Origin: Lepidonotus clava
Lineage: Eukaryota > Annelida > Polychaeta > Phyllodocida > Polynoidae
Assembly (NCBI GenBank): GCA_936440205.1
Contig: OW387146.1
Location: 20,956,458-21,020,457, forward strand
Direction of reading: 5' to 3'
Length of the DNA: 64,000 nt
The notes under the pieces are model-generated. The model was given only the letters and a program-made list of their open reading frames with translations, had not been told where the DNA came from and ran no database searches. The translations under genes and the position numbers were made by a program. Positions 1 to 11,973 of this stretch are shown here, in pieces. Positions within the stretch are counted from its first letter, which is position 1. Every line of letters starts with the position of its first letter.

Positions 1-52
1 TGTGTTGGTTGTTCTCATGTTCTTTATTATCATCCCCGCTTGTCCCAAATAG

Positions 53-1947
53 GCGCACCAGCTCGCAGGTCGGGAAGTAGACATGATATACGGTAAACAT
101 CACCTTTATGACTGCCTACTCACCCTAACATGTCAACTGACTGCTGTACACACCTTTACACCTAATCCTGTAAATCCATTGGCCAACTCTAAGGACAGCA
201 CTGTTTGAACAAACCTTTGTTATCATATAGACACTTATTGCATTGACAAAACTGGAAGTATGAAGTACATCTATTTTAATTACGCTACATCTATTCAATT
301 ATGCTGACACTACAATCTGAATATATTGGAGATAGACTTACATCACTGTAACTGAATATTTTGGAAATAGACTCACAATCTACTGTTGGAATATATGATA
401 AATGAAAGATTATTCTTACAATGTACCCTAAGTTTGGCCTGCTATAGACAAGCACAGACCTTGACATGACTTATTGACTATTATTCTGACCCACTGTCAA
501 AGACCTTTTGTTCTTTGCTGTTTCAATTTCTGAACTCACTTCTTCAAGTTGAAACTGCTTGCCATTCAGCATTGTTGTACAGAATTACTTTTCTGAATTA
601 TGTTTATCTTCATTCCATTCATTTACATTGCAGTTCTCTTTATACTTGAATGTTAAGCTGACAAGATAAATGCACAGAAATATGATTTTTCCTTGATGCT
701 TTATTTGTTATTAAGGATTTTCTGACATGTACATTGCCTCATTTGCACATTATGATTATTTATCCTTCGGTCCTTTGTGAATGAAATTCCCTTACTCAGC
801 ATAATCTGCGGGGCGGATACAGAGGGGTTCTGAGGGTCCTGATCCTCTCAGTTAATGGGGATCTTATCTTGAAAAGCTGACAAAATGCATATTGTATTCA
901 CACAAATATGCACATTAAAGGACGAAGCTTGTATGTTAACTGCCAAATATGAGATCCTGTATCCGCCCCTGATCTGCGATATCCCATGTCTTTGCTGAGT
1001 GACACCATACAGACAGTCAGACAGCTCACGGACAAGTTGACGGTCTGCTATCTGTACCTTTAAGCCCTAAACATTAACAGGGGCTTCACCTGTGATGAAC
1101 TCAAAGCATCATAAGATTCTTGCAGTTGAAAGCATTCAGAATATCCAAACAATTTGGCAGTAAGATGTATGACAACAGTATATGCAAAGCTTTTGGCATT
1201 CAGGAAGGCTTTCATATTTAGAAAACTTGTACTATTAAGAAATTCTGAAGGACTGAGGCATTATACACTTTGACTCGAGATTCTGTATGCTAACTTGCTT
1301 GCTTATTCTGTCAACTACATTCTATGTCAGCATACAATGTCTCAGTAAAGTACTATATTTGTGATTATATTCAGTAAGATATCATTTATCATGACTGTAT
1401 CCAGGCATATATGTCTAAGGACAGAGACTAAAAACAGTGGTTGTTTTAGAACAGCTCACACTTGTGTATATTATGTATCTAACAGTGTAGCCATAAATAT
1501 TATATATCTAACAGTGTAGCTAACAAATCAATGAGATTAGTGAAACTTACGGTATACAGATCTAAGGTTATCTTTCTTTTCATTTAAGTGGTCACTTCAT
1601 CTAAAAAATAAAGTTCCCACAACATTGACGTGATACCCCCTACAACCCAAAATGCATTTGGTCTGATATTCTGCATGAATTAAAATCATGATTAAGTTGG
1701 CAACATTGTTCATGCTATTGTTTATAACAAAACATATTGAACAAAAGAATATTTTCAAAAATCATAAAGACATCCTATTCTTTTTCTAGCCGACCAGCGC
1801 CCACGGTGCGGATCTCCGTTGGCGGAGGAAGTGGCGGACCAGGTTCGACCCTCTTCTCTTTCCGTATTGGACGTGCCTCCTCTGGCGGAACGATTTGAGC
1901 GCTACCATGTGGGACGCCACCAAATCAACAGGGAAAGAAACTCTTAG
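53..1947 (+). CDS. Tentative 3'-terminal two exons of an unrecognised gene
   Basis: I do not recognise this gene. The candidate last exon runs 1790-1947. A pyrimidine-rich tract ending in CTAG precedes it, and it stays open for 51 codons to a TAG at 1945-1947. The third-position GC is much higher than in the flanking DNA. A candidate preceding exon lies at 53-92, after a good pyrimidine tract and before GTAAAC; it ends in phase 1, which joins in frame with 1790 (…VDMIY-A-DQRPRCGSP…). The C-terminal peptide is charged and includes LAERFERYHVGRHQ, without signal peptide or membrane segment. The bodies of the gene and its promoter would lie to the left of the window. A second frame in 1790-1947 is also open but shorter. 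Splice signals and phase are seen; that this is a real gene is inference. Confidence 0.35.
811..971. mobile_element. hAT-like MITE
   Basis: The two ends are inverted copies of GGGGCGGATACAG, and the right end reads as CAGGGGCGGATACAGG on the minus strand, which fits hAT-type termini. ATCTGCG occurs at 804-810 and again at 972-978, consistent with a 7-8 bp target duplication. It is 161 bp long with no coding capacity. Confidence 0.6.
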
Positions 1948-4900
1948 TGGACATCTTGGATTATGGTTAATAATTGGTGGAATCTACCTATAGGAAGATG
2001 GGGCGGTCCAATCAGCTTTACAGTGTATAGAGTCTTTGCGCTAATGGAACTGAAAGAACATAAATAACGGTTCAGTCATTATGGTCAGATTGATATATTT
2101 TGCCCTTTGCAATATCTACATATTAACAGGGTTACCATTGTTCAAGTTAAGAAATCTGATTTTTGTTGTTGTCTCTTTTTTGTTGGACAAAAATGATGCG
2201 TCAATAACTCATACAAATCATGGACAGAAGTTAGGATGTTGGGGAAATCTCAGATGTTTTCCCAATGTCTTACAAGTTTCCCTGGCTAGAAAAGGATATC
2301 TAAATTCTCTGTACTGTTTTATTGATATGAGTCTGTATACTTGTGAGCCTAACTGGTGTATGCTGTTAGGACCTTCCAGTATTGAAATAGACTTTTTTCT
2401 CTAGAGTTTTACCAACACACTGGATCTGTGTCATATGACTTTCTTGTACTGTTTCATCTAAAAGCTAAGACTCGGGCTGTTTCGAATCGCCCTTCTATAA
2501 GTGGTCAACCGATAGCAGAAGGCGGCCTCGGCTTAGGTTGTGTTTGTTCCCACCAATCACATCAAGGGTTACATCTAAATCATCATCTAAGTGGGGTATT
2601 TATGTTACAAGCATTTGGGTTGGACAAATTGGACTGAAAACTCATATGATTTGACTTTTCTTACATGTGTATAAAAGTCCAAATTCATTGTAGGCTTTTA
2701 AGCCTATGGTACCCAGAACGGTTCACATATCTCTAGGTAATAGATACAGGCCTAAGATGAAGAGGGAGACGGGTTTAGGCATATATAGAGCCAGTTCAAC
2801 TATATTTGTCAAGCCAGGCATACCCCATTGCAGTTCATACTATACCCTTTAAATTCCATAATGCTTATGAATATATATGTACATGTCACATGTAGCGATA
2901 CATATTGTTGAATAGGACAAGATACAAATTGTTGGATAGAACAAAATGCTCCCTACGAAGTTTTATTTGAATTATTCAAATTGTTGGTTGCTTTACCTAT
3001 TATAATGATATTGACCAGTTTAACAAATAGGCCCGAATGGGGCATCACCCTCTCCCATCCCCTACAGACACAGACATATATACAGACACAGACAAACACA
3101 AAAACAGACATACACACACCCTAGCGTATAACTCCCTGGATGTAAATGGTCGGCAGAAGTTGTACATGTATAGATCATTCGTATTCATCAGTGTGCTTTG
3201 ATAAACACTTACATACTGCAGTTTTACTCTTACGATTCAAAGTCACAGATATTGAGGAATTAAGTCCATCCTGGTAGATTTCTTTGGAATCTCAGGGTGG
3301 CTATAGCATTCGAATCATTACCTGTTAAAGATAAGGCAACAAAATTTACTCTATGGCGTCTAGAAGTTGTTATATGGAACTACCATGTGACCGACAAGTT
3401 ACAATAAGAAATAATCCTTCATAATAAACGAATGAAGAAGGATTGCAGTCAATCTCAAAATGGATTATTGCTGTAATAAATGTTTGCGATTTTGAATCGC
3501 AAGTAGATCGCAACATGTGATTTCACCTTTCCCAGTCGTGCAGTGCTTATGGTGTCAATGTCTCACATGCAAGTATACCAACACTGTTGTCTGCTATACA
3601 CAGTCTGCTTAGAATCACAGTTTAATTAAACAGAGACTTTTAATTATTAAAGATACATAGAGATAGGTCACTTTGGATCAGAGGGTTAATTCAAAGTGTT
3701 ACACATACAGTCCTCTGTGGCAACAACACCTGGTTATATGTAAAGGATTTTTTGTTAACTATTATGTAAGTTAAAATGAAACCCAGTTTCTGGGCAGAAG
3801 GAACGTCATGTTGATAGTACAACTGCACAACTTTAAATATCCAACAACCAGATGATTTTGCACATGTGTTTAACTTCTAAACTGATAATGGTGAAATTGT
3901 TAATTTTCTTGAGGAAAAATTATTCAGATTCAGCTTAAAACCAATTCCGTGCATCATGATATTTTGCTAATATTTAGCTTCATAGCACAGTAAGGAAATT
4001 ATTTATTTTGTATTTTTGTAATTGTAAACGTTTAGTAGTTAGATATATGTACCTCTCCAGCAGTCGTATAGGAGACTATACAGACCCTATACACACATTC
4101 TCCTCTATATTCTGTCTGTGCCAAAAGAGGTTACCATGGCAACACATCTTACGTGCACGGGGTTTGCATTTTGAGAAGCAGTTGGCCTTTTGTTTTGAAA
4201 ATGTTGTGTCAGAAAGGAAATTGAGCATAAATGAAAGATTGCAAAGTACAGATGCGCTCTTGTGCTGCTTAGTAGTAACAAAAACTCTGTATTCAAGGCA
4301 AGGTTAGTGAAGCTGAGATTATTTTATTATACCTTTCCCCACAGCCTGATTATGATACATTTTCTGCTCTTCCTATAGACGCTTCCATTGTATTACTTTA
4401 TCATGTTATTTGTATGTTTTATTTTTACCGGCGCTTTCATTTTAGCTCACTTATATATTAGTACTAGTGTTATGGATCACCATGCATATTTATTATTTCT
4501 TAACTACGCTGTCCATTCAATGTTTTAGCAGAGCATTTTGGTTCCAGCCCAACATTGTATAGTGTTTGTGATACACATTAGTGTTATGACGTCACGGGTG
4601 CACATAAAACGATGACGTAGGAGACAGTATCTCTGACCTTTCTGACCTCAAAGGTCAAACTCAGGTCAATTATTGCTGTAATGTTAGAGACAGGATCATT
4701 TTACAAGGGGGTACCGAAGTGATTGAAGTAATTTCAATATAGTGTTGTTCATATGCGCTCACATACATGACATTTTATTATTTTTTAGAGAACTTCCCCC
4801 CCATACCCATTCAAAATATAGCAAGGGATTCCAAAAGACACCCTGGGTCCGCCCCTGACTTTTACCCTTTATAATGCTAAAAATCGCCCGTCTCTTTCAA

Positions 4901-6748
4901 CAAAAACGTTCATGAAAGATTTGAGATTGCGACCCTCCCAATCCTGGGGTCTATTTGGCCTAAATGGTTCAAAACACCATGGTTCTTTTAGGCCTGAATG
5001 ATAAGTGGATTCCATAATTAGGCCTTAATGGTTAGATAAGTACCTATTTTGGGGCCTGACTGGTTAGATAAATACATTTTTGGAGCCTGAATGGTAAATA
5101 AATATCTAAACTAGGCCTAAATGGTAAAATAGTCTTTAATAAGGCCTGAATTATACAATGGATTTCATTAATTAAGCCTGGATGGTAAATTTCATGTAGG
5201 TGTAGTTATCGCAAACACGCGATATGGTTAGAATAGTGAACCTGCGTCGTTTTCATCCTCCAAAGAAGTTAACGTTGGCAAGAGGTTGACATATTTTTCT
5301 TCTATTTTGATAGAAGTAATCGACGCTAAAGAACATTTTTTGTTACTGAATATGTAATAGAGTTGTCGTCAGTAAAACAAATTTGAAGCCAGAGATGTTT
5401 CATGACGTAGCTTATAAGGACCACTGTAAACGTATTGTGATTTTGATTTTGATCACCATGTTTTCAATGTAATATTGTCAAGAAAGAACTTGATTTAAAT
5501 TGTAATATGTACGCGTGCGTACTATACTGTAAAGCTGCGTAGTGTATCGTAACATAGACCAAGATTTAGACCATAGATAGTACAAGTTCCCATTATCATT
5601 AAAAAAGATAAACGAGATAATGTAGACCTTTCATCACAGACCTGGGGACGATTAGAATTTTTTCTAATGCAATTCCCCATATTTTAGTGTTTTAACTGCA
5701 TTACATTCAACCTTAATGTATGTGTATTCCACTGTTTTCATCGTATCACTAGCAATTCTGAAACATGCTTCTCAATTATGAATGAGGTAACCATGGAAAA
5801 AAAAAACCTTTACATGAATAAAACAACTCGCTCATTCAACATTGAAAATCAAGCTTCAGTAAAACATAAAATGAATTATAAATGTTATTGTCCGTTCACA
5901 AAATGCAATTCTACTTGAAATGGTGAGTTATCAAAGTCATCTCTAAAGGCGAAACTTGAATTCCTTGATTTAACTATTTGAGCTAGGATGCTGATTGGCG
6001 TTTTATCTCTTATCTCTGGTGTAGCCCACGAACGATAAGGTTTAATAATTATTATGACAAAGCCAAGATTGTCCTACTCTCTCTGAGTGTCAATATTGTG
6101 GGCTTAGTATTGTGAACCTGGTTATCTCCCTTTCATAGAAAAATGGCACATATGGAGCAATAAATGATGCTGACGCTTACGACATGGAGTTTTTGTTTTC
6201 ATTTGACTTCCATTTTGATATCTATAATGACAGGCCTGCCCCTGAGGCTTTTATTATTAAAAATATATCAGAATGTTATATAACTGTTATTGACATTAGG
6301 ATTCTTGGGAAACACTGACATCTACGTTTGCCTTAGATGTCAGGCATGCCAGTCACTGAGACTCATTTGTGCGGAAATTTATTATCAATCATTCAAATTA
6401 GATTTAAACCTTGTTTTCAAGAATAAAATTAAGGTTTTATGCTTTTCCTATAGCTGAATAATCCATAGAACCCTCATAAATGTTGAAAAGGCTACCCTAA
6501 AAATTAAGATATTTTTCATTTTGCTTAGAAAAATCTATCAGCAACCCATGTGAAGGCCCCCACCTACTATAGAAAAAATAATTTCTCCTCGAATTTGGAC
6601 TGATCTCAAAAATGACCTGAAAAAAATCAATTAGGGCGGAAATCCGCCCTTGTGCGGAACTCTGGCACGCCTGGATCATGTATGTATGTGTATGTAAACA
6701 AGTACATTTATATTTGCCTTAGGAGTATGTATTATGTTCCTTTCCTTT
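1948..6748. other. Intergenic stretch without a recognised gene
   Basis: AT-rich DNA. Short open frames at 2081-2404, 2428-2637 and 4008-4307 show no family resemblance, no codon bias and no convincing splice sites. It holds a degenerate tandem repeat near 4967-5190 and one TGACGTCA palindrome at 4587-4594. The sequence around 6282-6316 and 6700-6748 recurs near 8290-8380, so this area belongs to a duplicated or dispersed repeat. Confidence 0.6.
4967..5190. repeat. Degenerate tandem repeat, AGGCCTGAATGGT core
   Basis: Six or seven diverged units spaced about 30-40 bp apart share a core close to AGGCCTGAATGGTTAGATAA. Spacing and sequence vary, so the array is old. Confidence 0.6.
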
Positions 6749-8271
6749 TTAAAGGGAGTCAAAACCAATATAATTGAAAATTTTCAAAATTCAGATAACA
6801 ATAAAAATGTTAGATGAGTCTAGTTAAGGTCAGTGGTAAAGTATTAGCTGTGAAAACTAGCTCAAACCGAAATTCAACAAGAGATTTGTCTCTAATTGTG
6901 TGTCAACAAACCCCATTTTTGTGGATCTGCACTTAAGTCCAGTGCAAAAGAATTATTATAATCTTTAGAAATTAATAGTAATTATTGTAAACTCGTCGGT
7001 ACTGGCAAGGGTACATAGTGAAACAAGTAACGCTAACATGTAAGCTGGGCGCCGAGTGGCGCCACTGTCCTGTGGCCTAGGTATAGTGTATAGAGTTGTT
7101 GTGAATGATGACGCCCTCACGCGGAAAAGATTGTAACTGAGTTAGTTCGCTCTTTTACAGGTATGCACAGGTATGAAAGGGACACTAGTGCAATAGGAAA
7201 GACTGTTAGGGAGCGTTATGAGTTCGGTGTACGAAATACCCAGTTTAAGAGAGTACTATGGGATAAAGGGTCTTGTCATCTACGATAGCTTTTACGTAGA
7301 ATTAAAATTAGAATTAGTTTAATGTAAGTAAGAATGAGAATTATGAAAGATAGAGAGAACACGGTTATAGGTGTTACAGTATATGCGTATAGTGCCAAGC
7401 CTTTGGCTGGCGCTATATAAGCAGTATGAAACTTAGGATAGACGAGCAGACCAAGATAGACTTCGATCAGAACATATGGGAGCAATAGTCTAACAAATGG
7501 ATCATGACGGGTAGTGCTGAAACTGTAGTAACTGCTACGATAAGGTGATAGTAAGGATTGGGACAGCTTAGGCTTAGCCTTACGGACAGAGTACTGGTAC
7601 TGGTAGATGGTAGTTGACTCTCCCAACAGTTGCTGAGTGTATAGACCTTGAGAAAGGGGAAGCTTAACCATAGCTATACCTGGTTGGAACGTTACTGATG
7701 TTGTTAGCATTGTGAGATGGATGGCATGCATTGTATGGATGGAAGAACTATATACTTGTATCTTCAGAATGTCTACATGGATATAATAAAATTACCTCTT
7801 GCTAAGTGTGTGTTCTTTGTATAGGAATGAGCTCCTTTACTTAGGATCTTTACCACTGAAGAACGAACGAATATCCAGGATAAAGCTCTATCTGGATTAT
7901 GAACGAAAGCTAGCTAATACGACAAATAATAATGAAGAACTCCCCCCAACTTCAAACAACGAACATCTATTAACATCTTCAAATAGTAAAAACTTAGGTG
8001 ACATGCAATAAATACCACGCAGTCTAACCATAGAACGACTCAACCTACTTACATAAGATACGAACATATAAGAACAATATAAAACATCATTGGAATTAAC
8101 TAAAGATAAAATAACACCAGTCTAGCTCAGATCCACATTAATTTAAATAAGCAAAGAAAACATGTTTTTAATGATTTTCTACCATATTTCATTGTTTAGA
8201 TTTTTACATGGGCCAGAAAATAGGCTCAATAAATGAATTTCTTTGAATTTCTTGGTTTTGGCTCCCTTTAA
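6749..8271. mobile_element. TTAA-flanked MITE (family A, copy 1) split by a 1.2-kb insertion
   Basis: The left part (6749 to about 6931) starts TTAAAGGGAGTCAAAACCA; the right part (about 8130-8271) ends TTGGTTTTGGCTCCCTTTAA. Both halves align with the uninterrupted copy at 12547-12905. Between them lies about 1.2 kb of unrelated sequence (about 6932-8129), bounded by GATCTGCA (6924-6931) and GATCCACA (8130-8137), a possible 8-bp target duplication differing at two bases. The insertion includes a GC-richer patch near 7040-7150 and a 151-codon minus-strand frame (7276-7731) that I could not relate to any protein. TTAA ends with AGGG termini fit Kolobok- or piggyBac-type transposition; which of the two is uncertain. 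Confidence 0.65.
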
Positions 8272-8392
8272 AAAAATATACTATATTATACTTATTGCCG
8301 TTAGGATTTTTGGGAAACACTTAATGCAAGTACATTTATATTTGCTTTAGGTGCATGTATATTATCTGATTATGTCCATTTCCTTCTTAATG

Positions 8393-8666
8393 GAGCCGGG
8401 TTCGATTCTCGGCTGGGCCAGGCAGGGCTGCTACAACCCTCTGTGTTTCTCCCAGCGACACCGACTGGGATCTCAAAGGCCTTGTGCCACCGGCTGTCGT
8501 GTGTCTGGCCCTGTCTATGGGACTAGGCACATTAAAGAACACCTACTTCGGTAAATGTGTAGGGGGTATGGTCTCTACCTTCTCATAGATTCAATCACCA
8601 TCACCACCCTTGATATGACCCTGGCAGTTGATTAGGGCGTAAAGCAACCAATAACCAACCAACCAA
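8393..8666 (+). mobile_element. tRNA-derived SINE, 5'-truncated at the B box
   Basis: The element begins with a B-box-like GGTTCGATTC. It continues through a GC-rich body and ends in a tetranucleotide tail (AACC)n. An 11-bp duplication, CCTTCTTAATG, flanks it exactly at 8382-8392 and 8667-8677. The missing A-box half points to 5' truncation on LINE-driven insertion. The perfect duplication suggests a fairly young insertion. Confidence 0.8.
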
Positions 8667-8877
8667 CCTTCTTAATGAAAGACCTATGTGACACACACAA
8701 CTGATTGTCATTCTACTGCTAAAGCAATTACTATTATCAGCTAACTCAGGATCATTATCATTCTAGACATTACGAATGGTAGTGCCCATTCAGTAGTATC
8801 ATAAACTAAGAATATAAACAGCAGACTAGGAGTCATAAATAAAACAAAATAATAAAGCCTGTGGTACAAGTAAATAC

Positions 8878-11800
8878 AACTTTTATTATCAACCAGGTGA
8901 ACCAGTTATATCTCTGTACAGTAGAAGTACACAAGTACAAGTTGCATACGGGACACGGGCACGTAACGTGAGATGCCTGTTATGACGTCACTTCCGGATG
9001 TCTGGTAGCTATGACGTCACTTCCATTATATTTTCAGCTAGGACCATGACCTATGATGTTCTTTTGGAGATGGGAAGGGGGAAAATAGCCCCCATCCCAT
9101 CTCCTGCTTTCGTGGGAATCTGCACATCAAAAAACCATCTGCCCCTTACTGAAAAGAAATTATCCCACATCAATCACAGTGAAAAAGGGGGCGTAGCTGA
9201 TGACCATATGGACATTGGTCACATTTGTAAAGTGCCCAGTACTGCTATACAATTACAAATGGTACTGTTGTACTGAAATTACTAAACAAACTGACAAATC
9301 TGGGCTACCAAATCTTTTTGTGAAAGTATTCAATACGTAGGTCCTTTGGACATAGTAGGGAGGTTAAGCAACTCCAACGCATCGCGATACGTCAACGTAT
9401 CTTAAAACTTCTTGATTCTTCACAACTCCCAACTTCACAAATCTTGAATAATTGAATACATATCCTTTGATAACATATACATTACTTTAAATTCATTGTG
9501 AAATATTTATACAGCAAGTAATAACTTCTAAGATAAAAGATACGGTACGTTTACATTACCTGATGCGTCGGGTGTGCTTAATCTCCCTACTACTGATTGC
9601 AAGCTATGTCACACTGTGCAACATATTTGTAAATGTACCTTCTTAGAAGGCATCAAATCTGTGAGCACTCAATAGTGTCTGGTCAAATAGTATACTAGTA
9701 TATAGCTTTTTACTGTGAGAATCTTATCTAAGTTGCACAGGAAAGGATGGTGTGTGTCACAGTACATAGAAAAACGACAATGTTCATGGTTTATATCAAG
9801 AAAACGAAATTTTAGTAATCTTTTTGTTCGCACTTCAATCCATTTTTATTTCAATATTTCAAGTATAGATCATGAAAGGATTTCTCATAAAAGATAATGA
9901 AAGGATTTCTTAAACATGTTTTATGAAGTTGCAATTATATTTAGTGTAAAAAAAGAGGTTTCCATGAACTGGCACACACAGCCAACTTCCAAGTACAGCC
10001 ATATTCTGGACATAATTCATCTTCATAAAATGTACAACAAATCAATCCCCATCACAAAGGCTCTACAAAATCCAAGATGATGATCACCCTAACTTTTGAT
10101 TTCCGTAGATACTTGTATGTACAATTTCTTTTTCTACCATTTGAGGGTCAACTTGGGTCCAGGTAACTTCTAACAAAACTTATTTTCCCTTGATTTTTTT
10201 TTTGTCATATAAAACAACCACATCACTCCAGTGAGTCCCAATAAAACGGGGCATTCTTAAGACATTAGTTTTACTACAAAACATTCATAACCAGTGGAAA
10301 GGGGGAAAAATACCATGTTCGCTATGTTTGCGTTGGGCGGGGACTTTGTCGTAGTACGTTGAAAGGGAATAGCGAATAGTTCGCAAAGAAGGCACATTCA
10401 GCCTTACTACCGCTCTGAGCGATTATCAGGGGATATATACGTTGATTGTTTGCTTAATAATAGAGGGTTGCGGAAAGACACCATCACTTTTTACAGAGAA
10501 TCGATCAGGATTTGGTATTGTAAGCGATATGATCGTACGCGTCTGTAAGTTGAGGTGGTCAAAACCAAATGTGTTAAAAAATTGCATGGTTTTGAACCAA
10601 AGCATGATGGCAATTGTAATTGTTTTACAATGTTTTTGTAGAGTTATAAATGAAGGATGAGATTGGGAAGGCAGGGGTAGGCTCAGTCACAAAAAAGTTG
10701 TGCGTAAAGATCAAACTAAACAGGCACACAATAAACAAGGAAATTTCCCAACATCTTTGATAACATCTTGATTAATGAATTCTTCAATAACTTCATCTTA
10801 CACCATTCTTAGTCCATTCTGCAGTTTTCTTTTCGTCAAATAACATTCAATGATTTCAAAACAAAACAATAAGTAAACTATTCCATTCGTTCCTTAAGCA
10901 GGCTACTCCTATTTCCAATGTCAGAAACTGTCATGCTCCGAAACAATCCTAACAATAAATGTGAATAGATAGATATCACATATAGCACTTTTGCCTCCCT
11001 TATTATTGATACAAAGAAGATTATACCTAATTGGACATTACAATTATCAAGAAAAATCAAAACAGTGTAATTCAAAAAATGCTCATAGTGTACAGTTTGG
11101 ATCGATTGAGTCAGAATTGGACAGGGGTTCGGTCAAAGTGGGATTGGACTCCGTTGCTTGGATCACATCGACAGTAACTTTCTGACATACTCAAATCGCA
11201 TTCAGAGACAGGCCGAGAAGGTCCTGTCCTAATAATATAACTATAATAATCACACGCTGACTAGCAACAACCTGACTGGCGGGACAGCGACAGGTCGGTA
11301 GTCAGCAGGGCGGGGCGAAAACCCAGCCATGACGAGCGGCGTACGTGGCTATGTACAAGGACGCGCGGGTGAAGTAGTGAACAATGGCCAGCCTGGTACC
11401 TCTCCCATCACCTAAGGACTGATTCGCTATAATTCATATACGCAATGCATTCCAGATGATGGTAAAAGTACGCGAGGCTGACCGTCTGACGTGTATGTAC
11501 AAGAGGATGAGGAGTGCCGAGGGCGGGTCGCGGGCTGTCTGCGCTACTGAGGGAACAGGTTTTTCTTATTTGGTGAAACCACTGTGGAATATCCACAACT
11601 ATCATTCAACTGTTCATTTAAATTTGGATTAATTTAGAGGTAGAGTGCCTACATTTTGCTGTTGCCAATTTATGGTTCAAGTAAGCGGGGACCTAAAAGC
11701 AACCAAAATTCCTATGTATGGCACCTCTTGGGAAAGAAGTGGATACAACCAAAAAAAAAGCTCTAAAGTTTCTGGATATTTTTTTTGATGACCACGATAG

Positions 11801-11973
11801 TATACATGCAGGATTAAAAAAAAAAAAGACAACAAAACTTTGACTTTTCAATTCGTAAAACGATATAAAAAACAGGAATAGACACTCTGAAAAATAGGGA
11901 GCGACAGACAGTAAGCGCAGACACCACAACCCGGCCGCCGGCTAAACTAAAGCTCGCTAGGATGGGAACACGT
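8878..11973 (-). other. Probable USF 3' UTR and flank
   Basis: About 3.1 kb lies downstream of the USF stop codon. On the minus strand an AATAAA hexamer occurs within the reverse complement of 8883-8891, a plausible poly(A) signal; nearer sites cannot be excluded. GC-richer islands near 10320-10420 and 11240-11560 stand out from the AT-rich background and could be conserved UTR blocks. No other gene was seen. The CRE/ETS pair at 8983-9025 lies near the distal end. Confidence 0.35.
8983..9025. promoter_or_regulatory. Tandem CRE plus ETS-like sites
   Basis: TGACGTCACTTCC occurs twice as a direct repeat, at 8983-8995 and 9012-9024, 29 bp apart. TGACGTCA is the canonical palindromic CREB/ATF site and ACTTCCGG (first copy) is an ETS core. 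The arrangement looks like a promoter or enhancer block rather than UTR sequence, but no associated transcript start can be seen. Confidence 0.5.

Noticed and set aside
7276-7731. 151-codon minus-strand frame
   Set aside because: Low complexity, no family resemblance and no codon bias; it lies in an insertion of unknown origin.
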